A stretch of 51,790 nucleotides of DNA from Bacillota bacterium (GTDB lineage: Bacteria; Bacillota; Clostridia; Peptostreptococcales; Anaerovoracaceae): NCBI GenBank assembly GCA_029006195.1, contig JAQXGH010000053.1, forward strand, positions 1-51,790. The letters run 5' to 3'. The notes below the pieces were generated by a model that saw only the letters and a program-made list of their open reading frames with translations, searched no databases and was not told the origin of the DNA. Each line of letters starts with the position of its first letter. Positions within the stretch are counted from its first letter, which is position 1. Below, piece after piece: positions 33,399 through 41,586 of this stretch. Position numbers and translations under genes: made by a program.

Positions 33399-33728
33399 CT
33401 ATCCCGGCATATTTTCGAATTTCTTAGTAGCGTTCACATAGTTCTGAAGTGTGCCAAGGTGAACGTAGTAGTAAGTGAAGCGGTCAACGCGCTTGGTCTC
33501 CAGAAGGCCAGCGTTAACAAGCTTCTTAACGTGCTGTGAAATAGTCGCCTGAGCCAGGTCGAATTCTTCAACGATATCCCTGTTGCAAACAGGAGTACGC
33601 GTTCTGTTGCACTGCATTACAAATCTGAAAATCTTAATTCTAGCAGGGTGTGCCAGCGCTTCTGAAATAGTCGCGAGCAGTAAAATGTCCTGATCCTGCA
33701 TTTCGTCAATTTCTTTTCTGAGTCTCAT
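33399..33728 (-). CDS. ArsR-family winged-helix regulator (109 aa)
   Basis: Compact winged-helix repressor. The recognition region reads DIVEEFDLAQATISQHVKKLV, followed by a wing with RVDRFTYYYVH. Two cysteines (QCNRTRTPVC) lie before the recognition helix and could sense metal or redox state, but they are not the ELCVC motif of arsenic sensors. It overlaps the preceding SGNH hydrolase gene by four bases (ATGA), so the two are translationally coupled. The target is not evident. Confidence 0.85.
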   Translation of the reverse strand: MRLRKEIDEMQDQDILLLATISEALAHPARIKIFRFVMQCNRTRTPVCNRDIVEEFDLAQATISQHVKKLVNAGLLETKRVDRFTYYYVHLGTLQNYVNATKKFENMPG

Positions 33729-34309
33729 TTAATCAATCTCTCCTCTAATAACTGAATCAATCTATCGGCGATGAACTCATAACCGGACTCTGTAGGATGG
33801 AGCCCGTCAAGATATTCGCCACATTCCGGATATATTGCGTGAAGGTCAAAATACTCCCTGCCGCTTCCTATTATAAGCTGACGCAGGGCGGAGATCTGTG
33901 TATTGACTTTAGCATAATCTATGCCGCAGCCTACTAGCCAGATTCTGGTTGCCATTTCTTCGTGGACAAAAGGCGGTGTCATCAGTACGACTTTGATACC
34001 GGCGCTTTCTGCCATCTTTGACATTGTCTCGATATTCTCAAATACTTCGCGTGGGCCGCGTTCCCTATAAATGAAGTCGTTCACACCGCAGGAAATAAAT
34101 ACATAATCAGGTGTGCGGCTAATAACATCTGTGTCAAAACGCCTGAGCATCTGCACAGAACTCTCGCCGTTTACACCGCAGTTAACGATATTTATATCCT
34201 GACCGGCCGCCTTCATCTTACGGCGCATCACTCCAGGAAAACTCTTTGTCCTGCCAAAAGGAAAACCATTCACCAGGCTGTTTCCCATAAATACGATTTT
34301 CTTCTTCAT
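33725..34309 (-). CDS. SGNH/GDSL-family hydrolase (194 aa)
   Basis: An esterase/lipase-type fold. Block I is FMGNSLVNG with the nucleophile Ser11. NCGVNGESS supplies the Gly, SCGVNDF the Asn, and DGLHPTESGYE the catalytic Asp and His near residues 171-174. There is no signal peptide, so it acts in the cytoplasm. Substrates of such small enzymes include thioesters and acyl or acetyl esters. It is the first gene of a two-gene unit with an ArsR regulator. Confidence 0.88.
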   Translation of the reverse strand: MKKKIVFMGNSLVNGFPFGRTKSFPGVMRRKMKAAGQDINIVNCGVNGESSVQMLRRFDTDVISRTPDYVFISCGVNDFIYRERGPREVFENIETMSKMAESAGIKVVLMTPPFVHEEMATRIWLVGCGIDYAKVNTQISALRQLIIGSGREYFDLHAIYPECGEYLDGLHPTESGYEFIADRLIQLLEERLIK

Positions 34310-34346
34310 AGTAAATTGATCCTTATAAATCGCTTAACGCCTATCT

Positions 34347-34375
34347 ATCATATCGAAAATCGGCTTCAATTTCAA
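34347..34375 (-). promoter_or_regulatory. Promoter of the SGNH hydrolase-arsR unit
   Basis: On the minus strand TTGAAA (34375-34370) and TATGAT (34352-34347) are separated by 17 bases, 38 bases before the start codon. Confidence 0.65.
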
Positions 34376-34393
34376 TTATAAAATCCTAGTCTG

Positions 34394-34422
34394 TTGACAA
34401 TTATCTTCGTAAAGTTTACGAT
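34394..34422 (+). promoter_or_regulatory. birA promoter with a 15-bp palindromic operator candidate
   Basis: A perfect TTGACA (34394-34399) and TACGAT (34417-34422) are 17 bases apart. The spacer and -10 box contain the perfect palindrome TCGTAAA-G-TTTACGA (34407-34421). A dimeric regulator bound here would block polymerase. BirA itself has a DNA-binding domain, so autoregulation is one option. Confidence 0.65.
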
Positions 34423-34453
34423 TTCACTAAGTAAAGAATGCGAGGAAAACGCT

Positions 34454-35452
34454 ATGGCAGTAAAAGACGAAGTATTAAAAGCGCTTGAAAACAGCAAGGG
34501 TAATTACATATCAGGGGAGGAACTTTCCCAGAAGCTGAATGTTTCCAGAGCAGCCGTATGGAAAGGCATCAAATCCCTCCGTGAAGAAGGTTTCGTGATA
34601 GAAGCTGTTACTAATAAAGGATACAGAATGCCACTAGATAAGGATGCAATCACTAAAGATGCAGTCAGACTTTCTCTTCCGCTGCAGATGAGAAATAACG
34701 ATATTTTGGTTTTTGACACCATTGATTCGACAAATGTCAAAGCCAAACAGCTTGTAGTAGAAGGCAAGATTGGACATGGCAGCGCTATCATCGCCAGCCA
34801 GCAGACTGCAGGCAGAGGCAGACTGGGGAGAAGTTTCCATTCTCCTAAGAACGGCCTCTACCTTAGCGTAGTAATAAAACCGGATTTCGAGATGAGTAAA
34901 TCCACACTGGTGACAGTGGCAACCGCCGTTGCTGTAGCGGAAGCCATCGACGACGTTTGTGGATGTGAAGAGCCGGCCAAGATAAAATGGGTAAACGACA
35001 TATACCTTAATAATAAGAAGGTGTGCGGGATTCTTACTGAGGCGATTGCAGACTTTGAAACAGGCTCCATCGATAGCCTGATTATTGGCGTAGGAATAAA
35101 CACTTCAACAAAGGGTTTTCCTGATGAGCTAAAGAGTATCGCAGGAGCAGTAGAGGGGCGGTATTCCAGAGCGCAGCTGGCGGCTAAAGTAATAGAGGGA
35201 ATAATTGATCACGTGAAAGAAATATCTGACGACCTTCCGGGATTTATTGAAACCTATAGAGAGAGGAGTCTATTAACAGGCAGAGAGATCAAAGTCTACA
35301 AAGGCGTATACAGGAAAGATCCAGCTGATGAAATCAGAGGGATCAAAGCCAAGGCTATGGGAATTGATGATGAAGGCGGCCTGATTGTTATGTACGAAAG
35401 CGGCGAAACAGAAACTCTGACTACTGGAGAAGTATCGGTAAGACTGGATTAG
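34454..35452 (+). CDS. birA: Bifunctional biotin-[acetyl-CoA-carboxylase] ligase/biotin repressor BirA (332 aa)
   Basis: Activates biotin as biotinyl-AMP and attaches it to the carrier lysine of biotin enzymes. Residues 1-60 are a winged helix (LSQKLNVSRAAVWKGIKSLRE), so it is a class II ligase that also represses transcription. The ligase core has the biotinyl-AMP loop GRGRLGRSF and KIKWVNDIYLNNKKVCGILTE (in part), and a C-terminal SH3-like domain follows. The ATG at 34454 has GAGGAAAA upstream; a TTG at 34394 lies in the -35 box and is rejected. No biotin synthesis or transport genes are in the window. Confidence 0.94.
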   Translation: MAVKDEVLKALENSKGNYISGEELSQKLNVSRAAVWKGIKSLREEGFVIEAVTNKGYRMPLDKDAITKDAVRLSLPLQMRNNDILVFDTIDSTNVKAKQLVVEGKIGHGSAIIASQQTAGRGRLGRSFHSPKNGLYLSVVIKPDFEMSKSTLVTVATAVAVAEAIDDVCGCEEPAKIKWVNDIYLNNKKVCGILTEAIADFETGSIDSLIIGVGINTSTKGFPDELKSIAGAVEGRYSRAQLAAKVIEGIIDHVKEISDDLPGFIETYRERSLLTGREIKVYKGVYRKDPADEIRGIKAKAMGIDDEGGLIVMYESGETETLTTGEVSVRLD

Positions 35453-35640
35453 TCTTCATACAATCTTCACATTAATCGCAAGAAAGCTACATAATGGATT
35501 GTTATTATGAATACGCAATCAAGGATGGCCGGATTGCACTGGGGTAATGTCCCTAACTGATTGTATGGAAATGATGGGCTCGACAAGCAACACTTCTTCT
35601 CATTCCCCAATTCTAATGAGCCCTATAACCACACAAAAAG
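35453..35640. other. Intergenic region, no gene seen
   Basis: No open frame with a start and ribosome binding site was found. The stretch holds complementary words GGGCTC (35577-35582) and GAGCCC (35618-35623) about 35 bases apart, and ATTGTAT/ATACAAT near 35459 and 35561. A structured RNA is possible, but nothing recognised. Confidence 0.35.
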
Positions 35641-35670
35641 AAACTCCCGCAAGTTTGCGGGAGTTTTGTT
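35641..35670. terminator. Bidirectional terminator between birA and lysR
   Basis: AAACTCCCGCA (35641-35651) pairs perfectly with TGCGGGAGTTT (35656-35666), with an A-run to the left and T-run to the right. It lies between two convergent genes. Confidence 0.9.
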
Positions 35671-35675
35671 TATCT

Positions 35676-36551
35676 TTATAATTCTTCGTGCTCTTTTATG
35701 TAATTCTGGGTAGCAGTGATAAACTTGGATGCTGCCAGAGGAAGTTCAAGCTTATCCTTATATCCGATTGAGATTACGCGCTGTACTGGTGGCTCAACTG
35801 GTCTTGTAACGATGTCGAAGTTTGTGCGATTAATGATCATTTCTGCCAGAAGCGATACGCCAAGACCACTCTCTACCATTGACATGATGCCGTAGTCATC
35901 GTGAAGCTTGTATCTAACCTTAGGCTTAACCCAAGCTGACTTGAATGCCTTCTCAACTTCTGAGTTCTTACCCATTTCGAGCATAACAAAAGGTTCTTTT
36001 GCCAGTTCTTCGATAGGAACAATGTCAAGCGCTGTTAACGGATGATCCGAAGGGAGCACGGCAACGAAGTTATCTGTTTTAAGAGGAATTACTTCAATGC
36101 CCTTAACGTTCTCTGAACTTACGAAGCCGAAATCGACAGCGCCTGTACGAACCCACTCTTCGATGGATGTGTAGTCTCCCTGATTGATAACGAACTCAAC
36201 ATCAGGATACATCTTGTGGAACTCCTTAATTATAGGCGGGAGAATATTTACCGTAATACTACTTACGGTTCCCATTCTAATAACACCTGTTTTAAGGCCC
36301 TTGATGTCCTTAGCTTTTTCTTTTGACGCATGATACTGATAGATTGTACGTTCTATATAAGGAAAGATCTCTTCGCCTTCATCTGTAAGGCTTGAGCCTG
36401 TTCTGGATCTCTTAAGAAGTGTGATCCCCAGTTCGGATTCCAGTGACGCGATTGCCTGACTGAGTGCTGATTGAGTATAGCCCAGATCTTCCGCAGCCTT
36501 AGCGAAACTTCCGAATTCTACAATTTTCTGTAATGCAATATAACGCTTCAT
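35676..36551 (-). CDS. LysR-family transcriptional regulator (291 aa)
   Basis: An N-terminal helix-turn-helix (FAKAAEDLGYTQSALSQAIASL, in part) is followed by a periplasmic-binding-protein-like effector domain (about 90-290; VEFVINQGDYTSIEEW, DFGFVSS). It resembles the CynR/CysL-type group, but the effector cannot be told. It is divergent from an ABC exporter operon, which is the likeliest target besides itself. The start codon has a GGAGGAT site. Three half-sites of an inverted repeat lie directly upstream. Confidence 0.92.
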   Translation of the reverse strand: MKRYIALQKIVEFGSFAKAAEDLGYTQSALSQAIASLESELGITLLKRSRTGSSLTDEGEEIFPYIERTIYQYHASKEKAKDIKGLKTGVIRMGTVSSITVNILPPIIKEFHKMYPDVEFVINQGDYTSIEEWVRTGAVDFGFVSSENVKGIEVIPLKTDNFVAVLPSDHPLTALDIVPIEELAKEPFVMLEMGKNSEVEKAFKSAWVKPKVRYKLHDDYGIMSMVESGLGVSLLAEMIINRTNFDIVTRPVEPPVQRVISIGYKDKLELPLAASKFITATQNYIKEHEEL

Positions 36552-36566
36552 ACATCCTCCAAATAG

Positions 36567-36593
36567 CTAATGTGCTCATTAGTCGAACTAATG
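36567..36593. promoter_or_regulatory. Triple CTAATG/CATTAG operator upstream of lysR
   Basis: CTAATG (36567-36572), CATTAG (36577-36582) and CTAATG (36588-36593) alternate in orientation. The last two form a perfect 17-bp palindrome CATTAGT-CGA-ACTAATG with the T-N11-A form of LysR boxes. Its place between lysR and its promoter fits autoregulation. Confidence 0.65.
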
Positions 36594-36612
36594 TTACCTT
36601 TAGTATCTTTTG

Positions 36613-36797
36613 TTTTACTGATATACAATCAAAGTATATACTAAAGTCACAGAGAAGACAACACACAAATAGACTCCCCCAGGATCCCTAATTATCCTGA
36701 AAAATATCATCACATTACCGGCCACCATAATATGGTGGTCAGTTTATTTTTTTGAAATAAAGGAGTAGAATACCATGGGAAGGAGAAGGATTAAAAC
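36613..36797 (+). promoter_or_regulatory. Promoter and structured leader of the ABC exporter operon
   Basis: TTTTAC (36613-36618) and TATACT (36637-36642) are 18 bases apart. The leader has a small stem (AGGAT/ATCCT, 36681-36698). A second hairpin follows (GGCCACCA at 36720-36727 with TGGTGGTC at 36733-36740, one G-U pair), trailed by AGTTTATTTTTTT, which looks like an intrinsic terminator. As it precedes the coding region of the exporter, it may be an attenuator. Confidence 0.5.
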
Positions 36798-36801
36798 ATG
36801 A
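36775..36801 (+). CDS. Mini-ORF (8 codons, MGRRRIKT) coupled to the ABC exporter
   Basis: An ATG at 36775 stands nine bases after its own AAGGAG site. The frame reads MGRRRIKT and stops at TGA 36799-36801, which overlaps the exporter ATG at 36798 in an ATGA junction. The Arg codons (AGG AGA AGG) are also the ribosome binding site of the exporter gene. It could act as a leader peptide or coupler. It may be accidental, since a purine-rich binding site will read as Arg codons. Confidence 0.4.
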   Translation: MGRRRIKT

Positions 36802-38549
36802 GAACAGTACTGAGTTACTACAAAAAATACATACCGTTTTTTATAGGCGTTTTGATTTGCCTGGCTGGGACAGCTCTGTGCGATCTGGCTTTGCCGGCAT
36901 TTATGTCAAAGATAATCAACGAGGGCATCGTTGCGAACGATATGGCCTGCATAAGAACCAATGGACTTATCATGATAGTTGTTGCAGCCTGCTGTGCAGT
37001 GTTCAATATTTCTGCCAGCCTTTTGATGGCAATCACATCTGCAAAGGCTGCAAGGTCCATCAGAAAGGACCTTTTCATGAAGGTTACAAGATTCAGTACA
37101 GCTGAACTTGAATCCTTTAGTACAGCTTCACTTATAACAAGATCAACAAATGACGTTCAGATGGTTCAGCAGGCTACGGTTATGCTGAGGATGCTGTTCT
37201 TCGCACCTATCATGGGTGTGGGCTCAGTATTTATGGCTTTAAGAACAAGCGTATCCCTGTCATGGACAGTTGGACTGGCGCTCATATGCGTATCAGGACT
37301 TCTGGTATTCCTCTTTATTGTTGTATTCCCTAGATTCAGAGTAATGCAGCAGAAGCTGGACAGAATAAATCTGATCATGAAGGAACGTCTGTCGGGTACA
37401 CTGGTAATCCGTGCCTTCAGAACTGAGAAGCACGAAGAAGACAGGTTTGATTACGCTAATGAAGATCTGACTAAGTTATATATATTTGTAAACAAGGCTA
37501 TGGCTTTCATGATGCCAACAATGATGCTGATAATGAGCGGTGCGGGCATACTCATCGTATGGGCGGGTGCACACTACATCGATGCAGGATCACTTCTCGT
37601 TGGCGATATGCTGGCATATATTCAGTATGCAATGCATGTAATCATGTCATTCATGTTTATTACAATGATATTTGTAATGCTGCCTAGAGCTGCTGTATCA
37701 GCTAAACGTATCGGAGAAGTTCTGGATACAGAAATAAGCATTACAGATCCTGAGCAGCCTATCGATATGACAAATAAGAATATCGAAGGTAAGTTAGAAT
37801 TCAAGGGTGTAGGTTTTGCATATCCTGATGCTAAGGCTAAGGTGCTTTCGGATATCAGTTTCGTGGCGCAGCCCGGCAAGACAACAGCCATTATCGGCGG
37901 TACAGGAAGCGGTAAATCCTCGCTCATAAGTCTGATACCTAGATTTTATGATGTTACGGAAGGTCAGATCCTTCTGGACGGAGAGGATATTAGAGATTAC
38001 CGCCAAAGCGATTTGAGAAAGTGCATCGGCCTGGTCCCTCAGAAGGGGACGCTCTTTAGCGGCACTATCGAGACCAACCTGCTTTATGGTGATGACGATG
38101 CAGATGAAGCGGCCCTTAAGGAGGCGGCAGAAGTTGCTCAGGCCATGGACTTCATAAATGACAAGCCAAACGGCATGGGTGAAGAAGTAGCTCAGGGTGG
38201 AACCAATGTATCGGGCGGACAGAAGCAGAGACTATGCATTGCCAGAGCTCTTGCCAAGAAGGCACAGATATACATTTTTGACGATAGCTTCAGTGCGCTG
38301 GATTTCACGACTGATAAGGCGCTTAGAGCTGCGCTCGGCCAGTATGCTGCGGACAGCACTGTAATAATCGTTGCGCAGAGAATAAATACAATCATTAATG
38401 CAGATCAGATTATCGTTCTTGACGAGGGTAAGATGGTTGGCATAGGAACACATAGGCAGCTTCTGCAAGACTGCAGTGTGTATAAGGAAATCGCACTCTC
38501 GCAGCTGAGTGAGAAAGAACTTCAGGAGGGAGGTGCGTATAATGGCTAA
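36798..38549 (+). CDS. ABC exporter half-transporter with degenerate ATPase site (583 aa)
   Basis: Six membrane helices (about 1-300) are fused to an ATPase domain. Walker A is GGTGSGKSS and the signature is VSGGQKQR. The Walker B end is IFDDSFSALD, so the catalytic Glu is Asp, and the H-loop reads VAQR rather than VAHR. These changes are typical of the non-hydrolysing partner in heterodimeric exporters such as BmrC/BmrD or TM287/288. Its partner gene overlaps its end by eight bases. Export of drugs, lipids or peptides is likely; the substrate is unknown. Confidence 0.9.
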   Translation: MRTVLSYYKKYIPFFIGVLICLAGTALCDLALPAFMSKIINEGIVANDMACIRTNGLIMIVVAACCAVFNISASLLMAITSAKAARSIRKDLFMKVTRFSTAELESFSTASLITRSTNDVQMVQQATVMLRMLFFAPIMGVGSVFMALRTSVSLSWTVGLALICVSGLLVFLFIVVFPRFRVMQQKLDRINLIMKERLSGTLVIRAFRTEKHEEDRFDYANEDLTKLYIFVNKAMAFMMPTMMLIMSGAGILIVWAGAHYIDAGSLLVGDMLAYIQYAMHVIMSFMFITMIFVMLPRAAVSAKRIGEVLDTEISITDPEQPIDMTNKNIEGKLEFKGVGFAYPDAKAKVLSDISFVAQPGKTTAIIGGTGSGKSSLISLIPRFYDVTEGQILLDGEDIRDYRQSDLRKCIGLVPQKGTLFSGTIETNLLYGDDDADEAALKEAAEVAQAMDFINDKPNGMGEEVAQGGTNVSGGQKQRLCIARALAKKAQIYIFDDSFSALDFTTDKALRAALGQYAADSTVIIVAQRINTIINADQIIVLDEGKMVGIGTHRQLLQDCSVYKEIALSQLSEKELQEGGAYNG

Positions 38550-40377
38550 AGCAAGCGGAGAAAGAAAGCGTCCGCCAAAACATGGCGGCCGTGCAGGTAA
38601 GATGATGCCGGGCGAAAAGGCTAAAGACCTTAAGGGGACTCTGATCAAGCTGGTCGGCTATCTGGCACCTTACAAGTTCCGTTTGGCTGTTGTATTCTTC
38701 ACAGCAATAGCCAGTACGGCGTTCACAATCATTTCACCGACGATCCTGGGAATGGCAACTGATGAGGTTGTACAGGGCGTGATGGGAAAGGGCATTGATT
38801 ATAGCAGTCTTTTGACTATAATAATCATTCTGATTCTGATGTATGCTGCCAGCTGGGCATTTGGCGTAATCCAGTCATGGATAATGGCAATAATCGGTCA
38901 GAGGATAATCTATAAACTCAGAGACCAAATGTCGACCAAACTTGACAGACTGCCTCTGAAATACTTTGACAAAGTTCCCTACGGCGAAGTTCAGAGCCGT
39001 ATGATAAACGATATCGAAACAGTTAACCAGACTCTGGTTGCCAGCATCACACAGATGATAACAGCCATCGTAACTCTGGTAGGCGTCCTTATCATGATGG
39101 TAAGGATCAGCCTTATCATGACACTGGCTGCACTTCTGGTTATTCCGGCTTCAATGCTGGTTATCAAACTGGTTGTAAGCAAATCACAGCGCCATTTCAA
39201 GAATCAGCAAAAGTTCCTGGGCGCAGTTAACGGGCACGTTGAAGAAATGTATTCAGGACACGATATCGTCAAAGCCTTCAACCGCGAAGAAGCATCACAA
39301 AAGGCATTTAATGAATACAACGATAAGCTTTGCGAATCAGCTTGGAAGTCACAGTTCCTTTCCGGAATGATGATGCCTTTGACACAGTTCATCGGCAACC
39401 TGGCATATGTAATGGTATGCTTCCTGGGTGGATTCCTGGCGCTCAAGGGCCGTGTTTCCATCGGTCAGATCCAGGCTTTCATACAGTACGTTAGAAGTTT
39501 CAATCAGCCTATACAGCAGGTTGCAAACATAGCTAACCAGCTCCAGTCAACTGCAGCGGCATCTGAAAGAATCTTTGAACTCATAGAAGAAGAGGAAGAA
39601 GTTGACTTAGACAAGGAACCTTCAATTGTCCTCGACCCAGAAAATATCCACGGCGACGTATCCTTCGAACACATCAAATTTGGTTACAACCCAGATGAAC
39701 CGGTAATAAAAGACTTCAACTTCAACGCTAAATCCGGTCAGAGAATCGCCATCGTTGGACCTACTGGCGCAGGCAAAACAACACTGGTTAAACTGCTCAT
39801 GCGTTATTACGAACTGGACGGCGGCACTATCAAGCTGGACGGTCATGACATCAAAGACCTGTCCAGAGCAAATCTGCGTCAAATGTTCGGCATGGTTCTG
39901 CAGGATACGTGGCTCAACAGTGGCACTATCCGCGATAATATCAGATACGGCAGAATGGATGCTACCGATGAAGAAGTGGAAGCTGCTGCAAAGGCTGCAC
40001 ACGCCGACCATTTCATCAAGACTCATCCAGAAGGCTACGATTTAGTCATCAATGAAGAAGCGACAAACATTTCAGCTGGCCAGAAGCAGCTGCTGACAAT
40101 CGCCAGAGCAATGCTTGCTGATGCTCCGCTTCTCATCCTTGACGAAGCTACAAGCTCAGTAGATACGCGAACAGAAAAGATTATCCAGCGCGCGATGGAC
40201 AATCTCATGCATGGCAGAACAAGCTTCATCATCGCACATCGTTTATCCACGATTAGGGATGCTGACCATATCCTGGTAATCAACCACGGAGACATAGTTG
40301 AACAGGGTAACCACGAAGAGCTGCTGGCAAAGAAGGGTTTCTATGCAAATCTTTATAACAGTCAGTTCGCTGAATAG
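38542..40377 (+). CDS. ABC exporter half-transporter with consensus ATPase site (611 aa)
   Basis: A basic N-terminal tail (to about 35) precedes six membrane helices and an ATPase domain. The site residues are canonical: Walker A GPTGAGKTT, Walker B LLILDEATSS with catalytic Glu, H-loop IAHRLSTI; the signature reads ISAGQKQL. It pairs with the preceding degenerate subunit, so the heterodimer should have one active and one regulatory ATP site. The ATG at 38542 follows GGAGGGAGG and overlaps the previous gene by eight bases; an earlier in-frame ATG at 38509 is less well placed. Confidence 0.92.
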   Translation: MAKASGERKRPPKHGGRAGKMMPGEKAKDLKGTLIKLVGYLAPYKFRLAVVFFTAIASTAFTIISPTILGMATDEVVQGVMGKGIDYSSLLTIIIILILMYAASWAFGVIQSWIMAIIGQRIIYKLRDQMSTKLDRLPLKYFDKVPYGEVQSRMINDIETVNQTLVASITQMITAIVTLVGVLIMMVRISLIMTLAALLVIPASMLVIKLVVSKSQRHFKNQQKFLGAVNGHVEEMYSGHDIVKAFNREEASQKAFNEYNDKLCESAWKSQFLSGMMMPLTQFIGNLAYVMVCFLGGFLALKGRVSIGQIQAFIQYVRSFNQPIQQVANIANQLQSTAAASERIFELIEEEEEVDLDKEPSIVLDPENIHGDVSFEHIKFGYNPDEPVIKDFNFNAKSGQRIAIVGPTGAGKTTLVKLLMRYYELDGGTIKLDGHDIKDLSRANLRQMFGMVLQDTWLNSGTIRDNIRYGRMDATDEEVEAAAKAAHADHFIKTHPEGYDLVINEEATNISAGQKQLLTIARAMLADAPLLILDEATSSVDTRTEKIIQRAMDNLMHGRTSFIIAHRLSTIRDADHILVINHGDIVEQGNHEELLAKKGFYANLYNSQFAE

Positions 40378-40387
40378 AAATTTGTGA

Positions 40388-40393
40388 TATAAT
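40388..40393 (+). promoter_or_regulatory. -10 element for the Pro-Glu repeat membrane protein
   Basis: A perfect TATAAT lies ten bases after the ABC operon stop, with a poor -35 (TTCGCT at 40366-40371, 16-base spacing). No terminator separates the ABC operon from the next gene. Confidence 0.45.
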
Positions 40394-40430
40394 CAAAGGG
40401 CACGAAATCAAATATAAAAAGAGGTTAGAA

Positions 40431-41129
40431 ATGGAAACTAAAAAGACAACACCAATACTTACAGTAATCTTATATATCATAGGCATCATTTTCCTGGCTG
40501 TTTCAGCGTTTATGCTTTGTGCAGGCGTTGTTTACACAAAAGGCTATCTGGCATCATACGACATGACCTTCGCAGATATGTGGTCAAACTCAACTCAGTA
40601 TGTAATAGAGAAGTTCGTTCCATACCTGGCATATGGTGTCATCTCAATCGGCATTGGTAAAGCTATCAAAGAATTCAAGAATGCAGCTAAGCCTGTAATC
40701 GAAATCCCTGAAATTGAGATCCCTGAAATTGAAGTTCCAGAGGTTAAGCTCCCAGAAGGCCTCGACGAACAGTCAGCAAACATCGATAAGACTTTAGAAA
40801 AGGTTGGCGAAATCAGCCAGGCGCTCGAAGAGTTTAAGGTTGTTACAAACATTAAACTTGAAGAAATGGAAAAGCGCGAATCATTCCGCCTCAAGGAAGC
40901 TAAGGAAATCATCAACGGCGAATTCGATACTCACATGGCTAACAGAGCAGCTGCTGAAGCTCTCATCCTCAAGCTCCTCGGCGCTGACGATGAAGAAATC
41001 GAAGAAGTTGCAGCTGTTGCTCCATCAGAAGAACCTATCGAAGAGCTAGTAGAAGAGCCTATCGAAGAGCCTACAGAAGTAATCGAGGTACGTCACCAGG
41101 TTAGACGAGTACGTAGATTCCTGAAGTAG
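40431..41129 (+). CDS. Membrane protein of unknown function with Pro-Glu repeat and acidic C-terminus (232 aa)
   Basis: No family was recognised. Two hydrophobic segments (about 9-31 and 60-80) are followed by a repeat of EIPEIE and EVPEVKLPE units at about 85-105. A predicted coiled-coil helix (about 110-150) comes next, then an acidic region with EEPIEELVEEPIEEP. The protein ends in a very basic tip (RHQVRRVRRFLK). The repeat is a stiff spacer of the kind that holds a domain off the membrane. An acidic stretch with a basic tip suggests an electrostatic interaction, possibly with nucleic acid or lipid. It has a GAGGTTAG ribosome binding site and is 18 bases upstream of a thioesterase gene. 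Confidence 0.6.
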   Translation: METKKTTPILTVILYIIGIIFLAVSAFMLCAGVVYTKGYLASYDMTFADMWSNSTQYVIEKFVPYLAYGVISIGIGKAIKEFKNAAKPVIEIPEIEIPEIEVPEVKLPEGLDEQSANIDKTLEKVGEISQALEEFKVVTNIKLEEMEKRESFRLKEAKEIINGEFDTHMANRAAAEALILKLLGADDEEIEEVAAVAPSEEPIEELVEEPIEEPTEVIEVRHQVRRVRRFLK

Positions 41130-41147
41130 TTTGGAGCTTTTGCAGAT

Positions 41148-41570
41148 ATGAAGAGATACACAACAACACATCTGGTTAGAGGCGAACACCTCAATCATCA
41201 CGGCAACCTTTATGCCGGACAGGCGATCGAATGGATGGTGGAAACAGCTTTCATCACGGCAACCTCAGAGTATGGCGCTAACACTATTCTTTTCAAGAAC
41301 GCGCACAAGTTCGATTTCATGAAGTCAGTCCTCCCAGGTGACATCATTTACTACGAAGGTACGATCGTTAAGGCTGGCAAGAGCAGCTTGACTATGAGAG
41401 TGGGTATGTACAACCAGGCAACTGGTCAGCTTCACGCAGAGGGTTTCGCTACTCTGATATGCGTGGACGAGGAGAGCGCTCGTCCTGTAGCGCACGGCAT
41501 TGTGCTCGACGAACCGGCTGATGAAAATGAAGCGGCTTGGAGAGAAGAAGCTTTATCATATTTCAAATAG
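41148..41570 (+). CDS. Hotdog-fold acyl-CoA thioesterase (140 aa)
   Basis: A YciA/BACH-like hotdog enzyme that hydrolyses acyl-CoA. The central helix motif HHGNLYAGQAIEWMVETA matches the family, though the usual acidic catalytic residue is Glu (IEW) rather than Asp. The strand LPGDIIYYEGTIVKAGKSSL and the core FATLICVDE fit too. Length is normal for one hotdog domain. It probably shares a transcript with the preceding membrane protein and ends at a terminator. Confidence 0.85.
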   Translation: MKRYTTTHLVRGEHLNHHGNLYAGQAIEWMVETAFITATSEYGANTILFKNAHKFDFMKSVLPGDIIYYEGTIVKAGKSSLTMRVGMYNQATGQLHAEGFATLICVDEESARPVAHGIVLDEPADENEAAWREEALSYFK

Positions 41571-41586
41571 AATATTGAGAATATTG

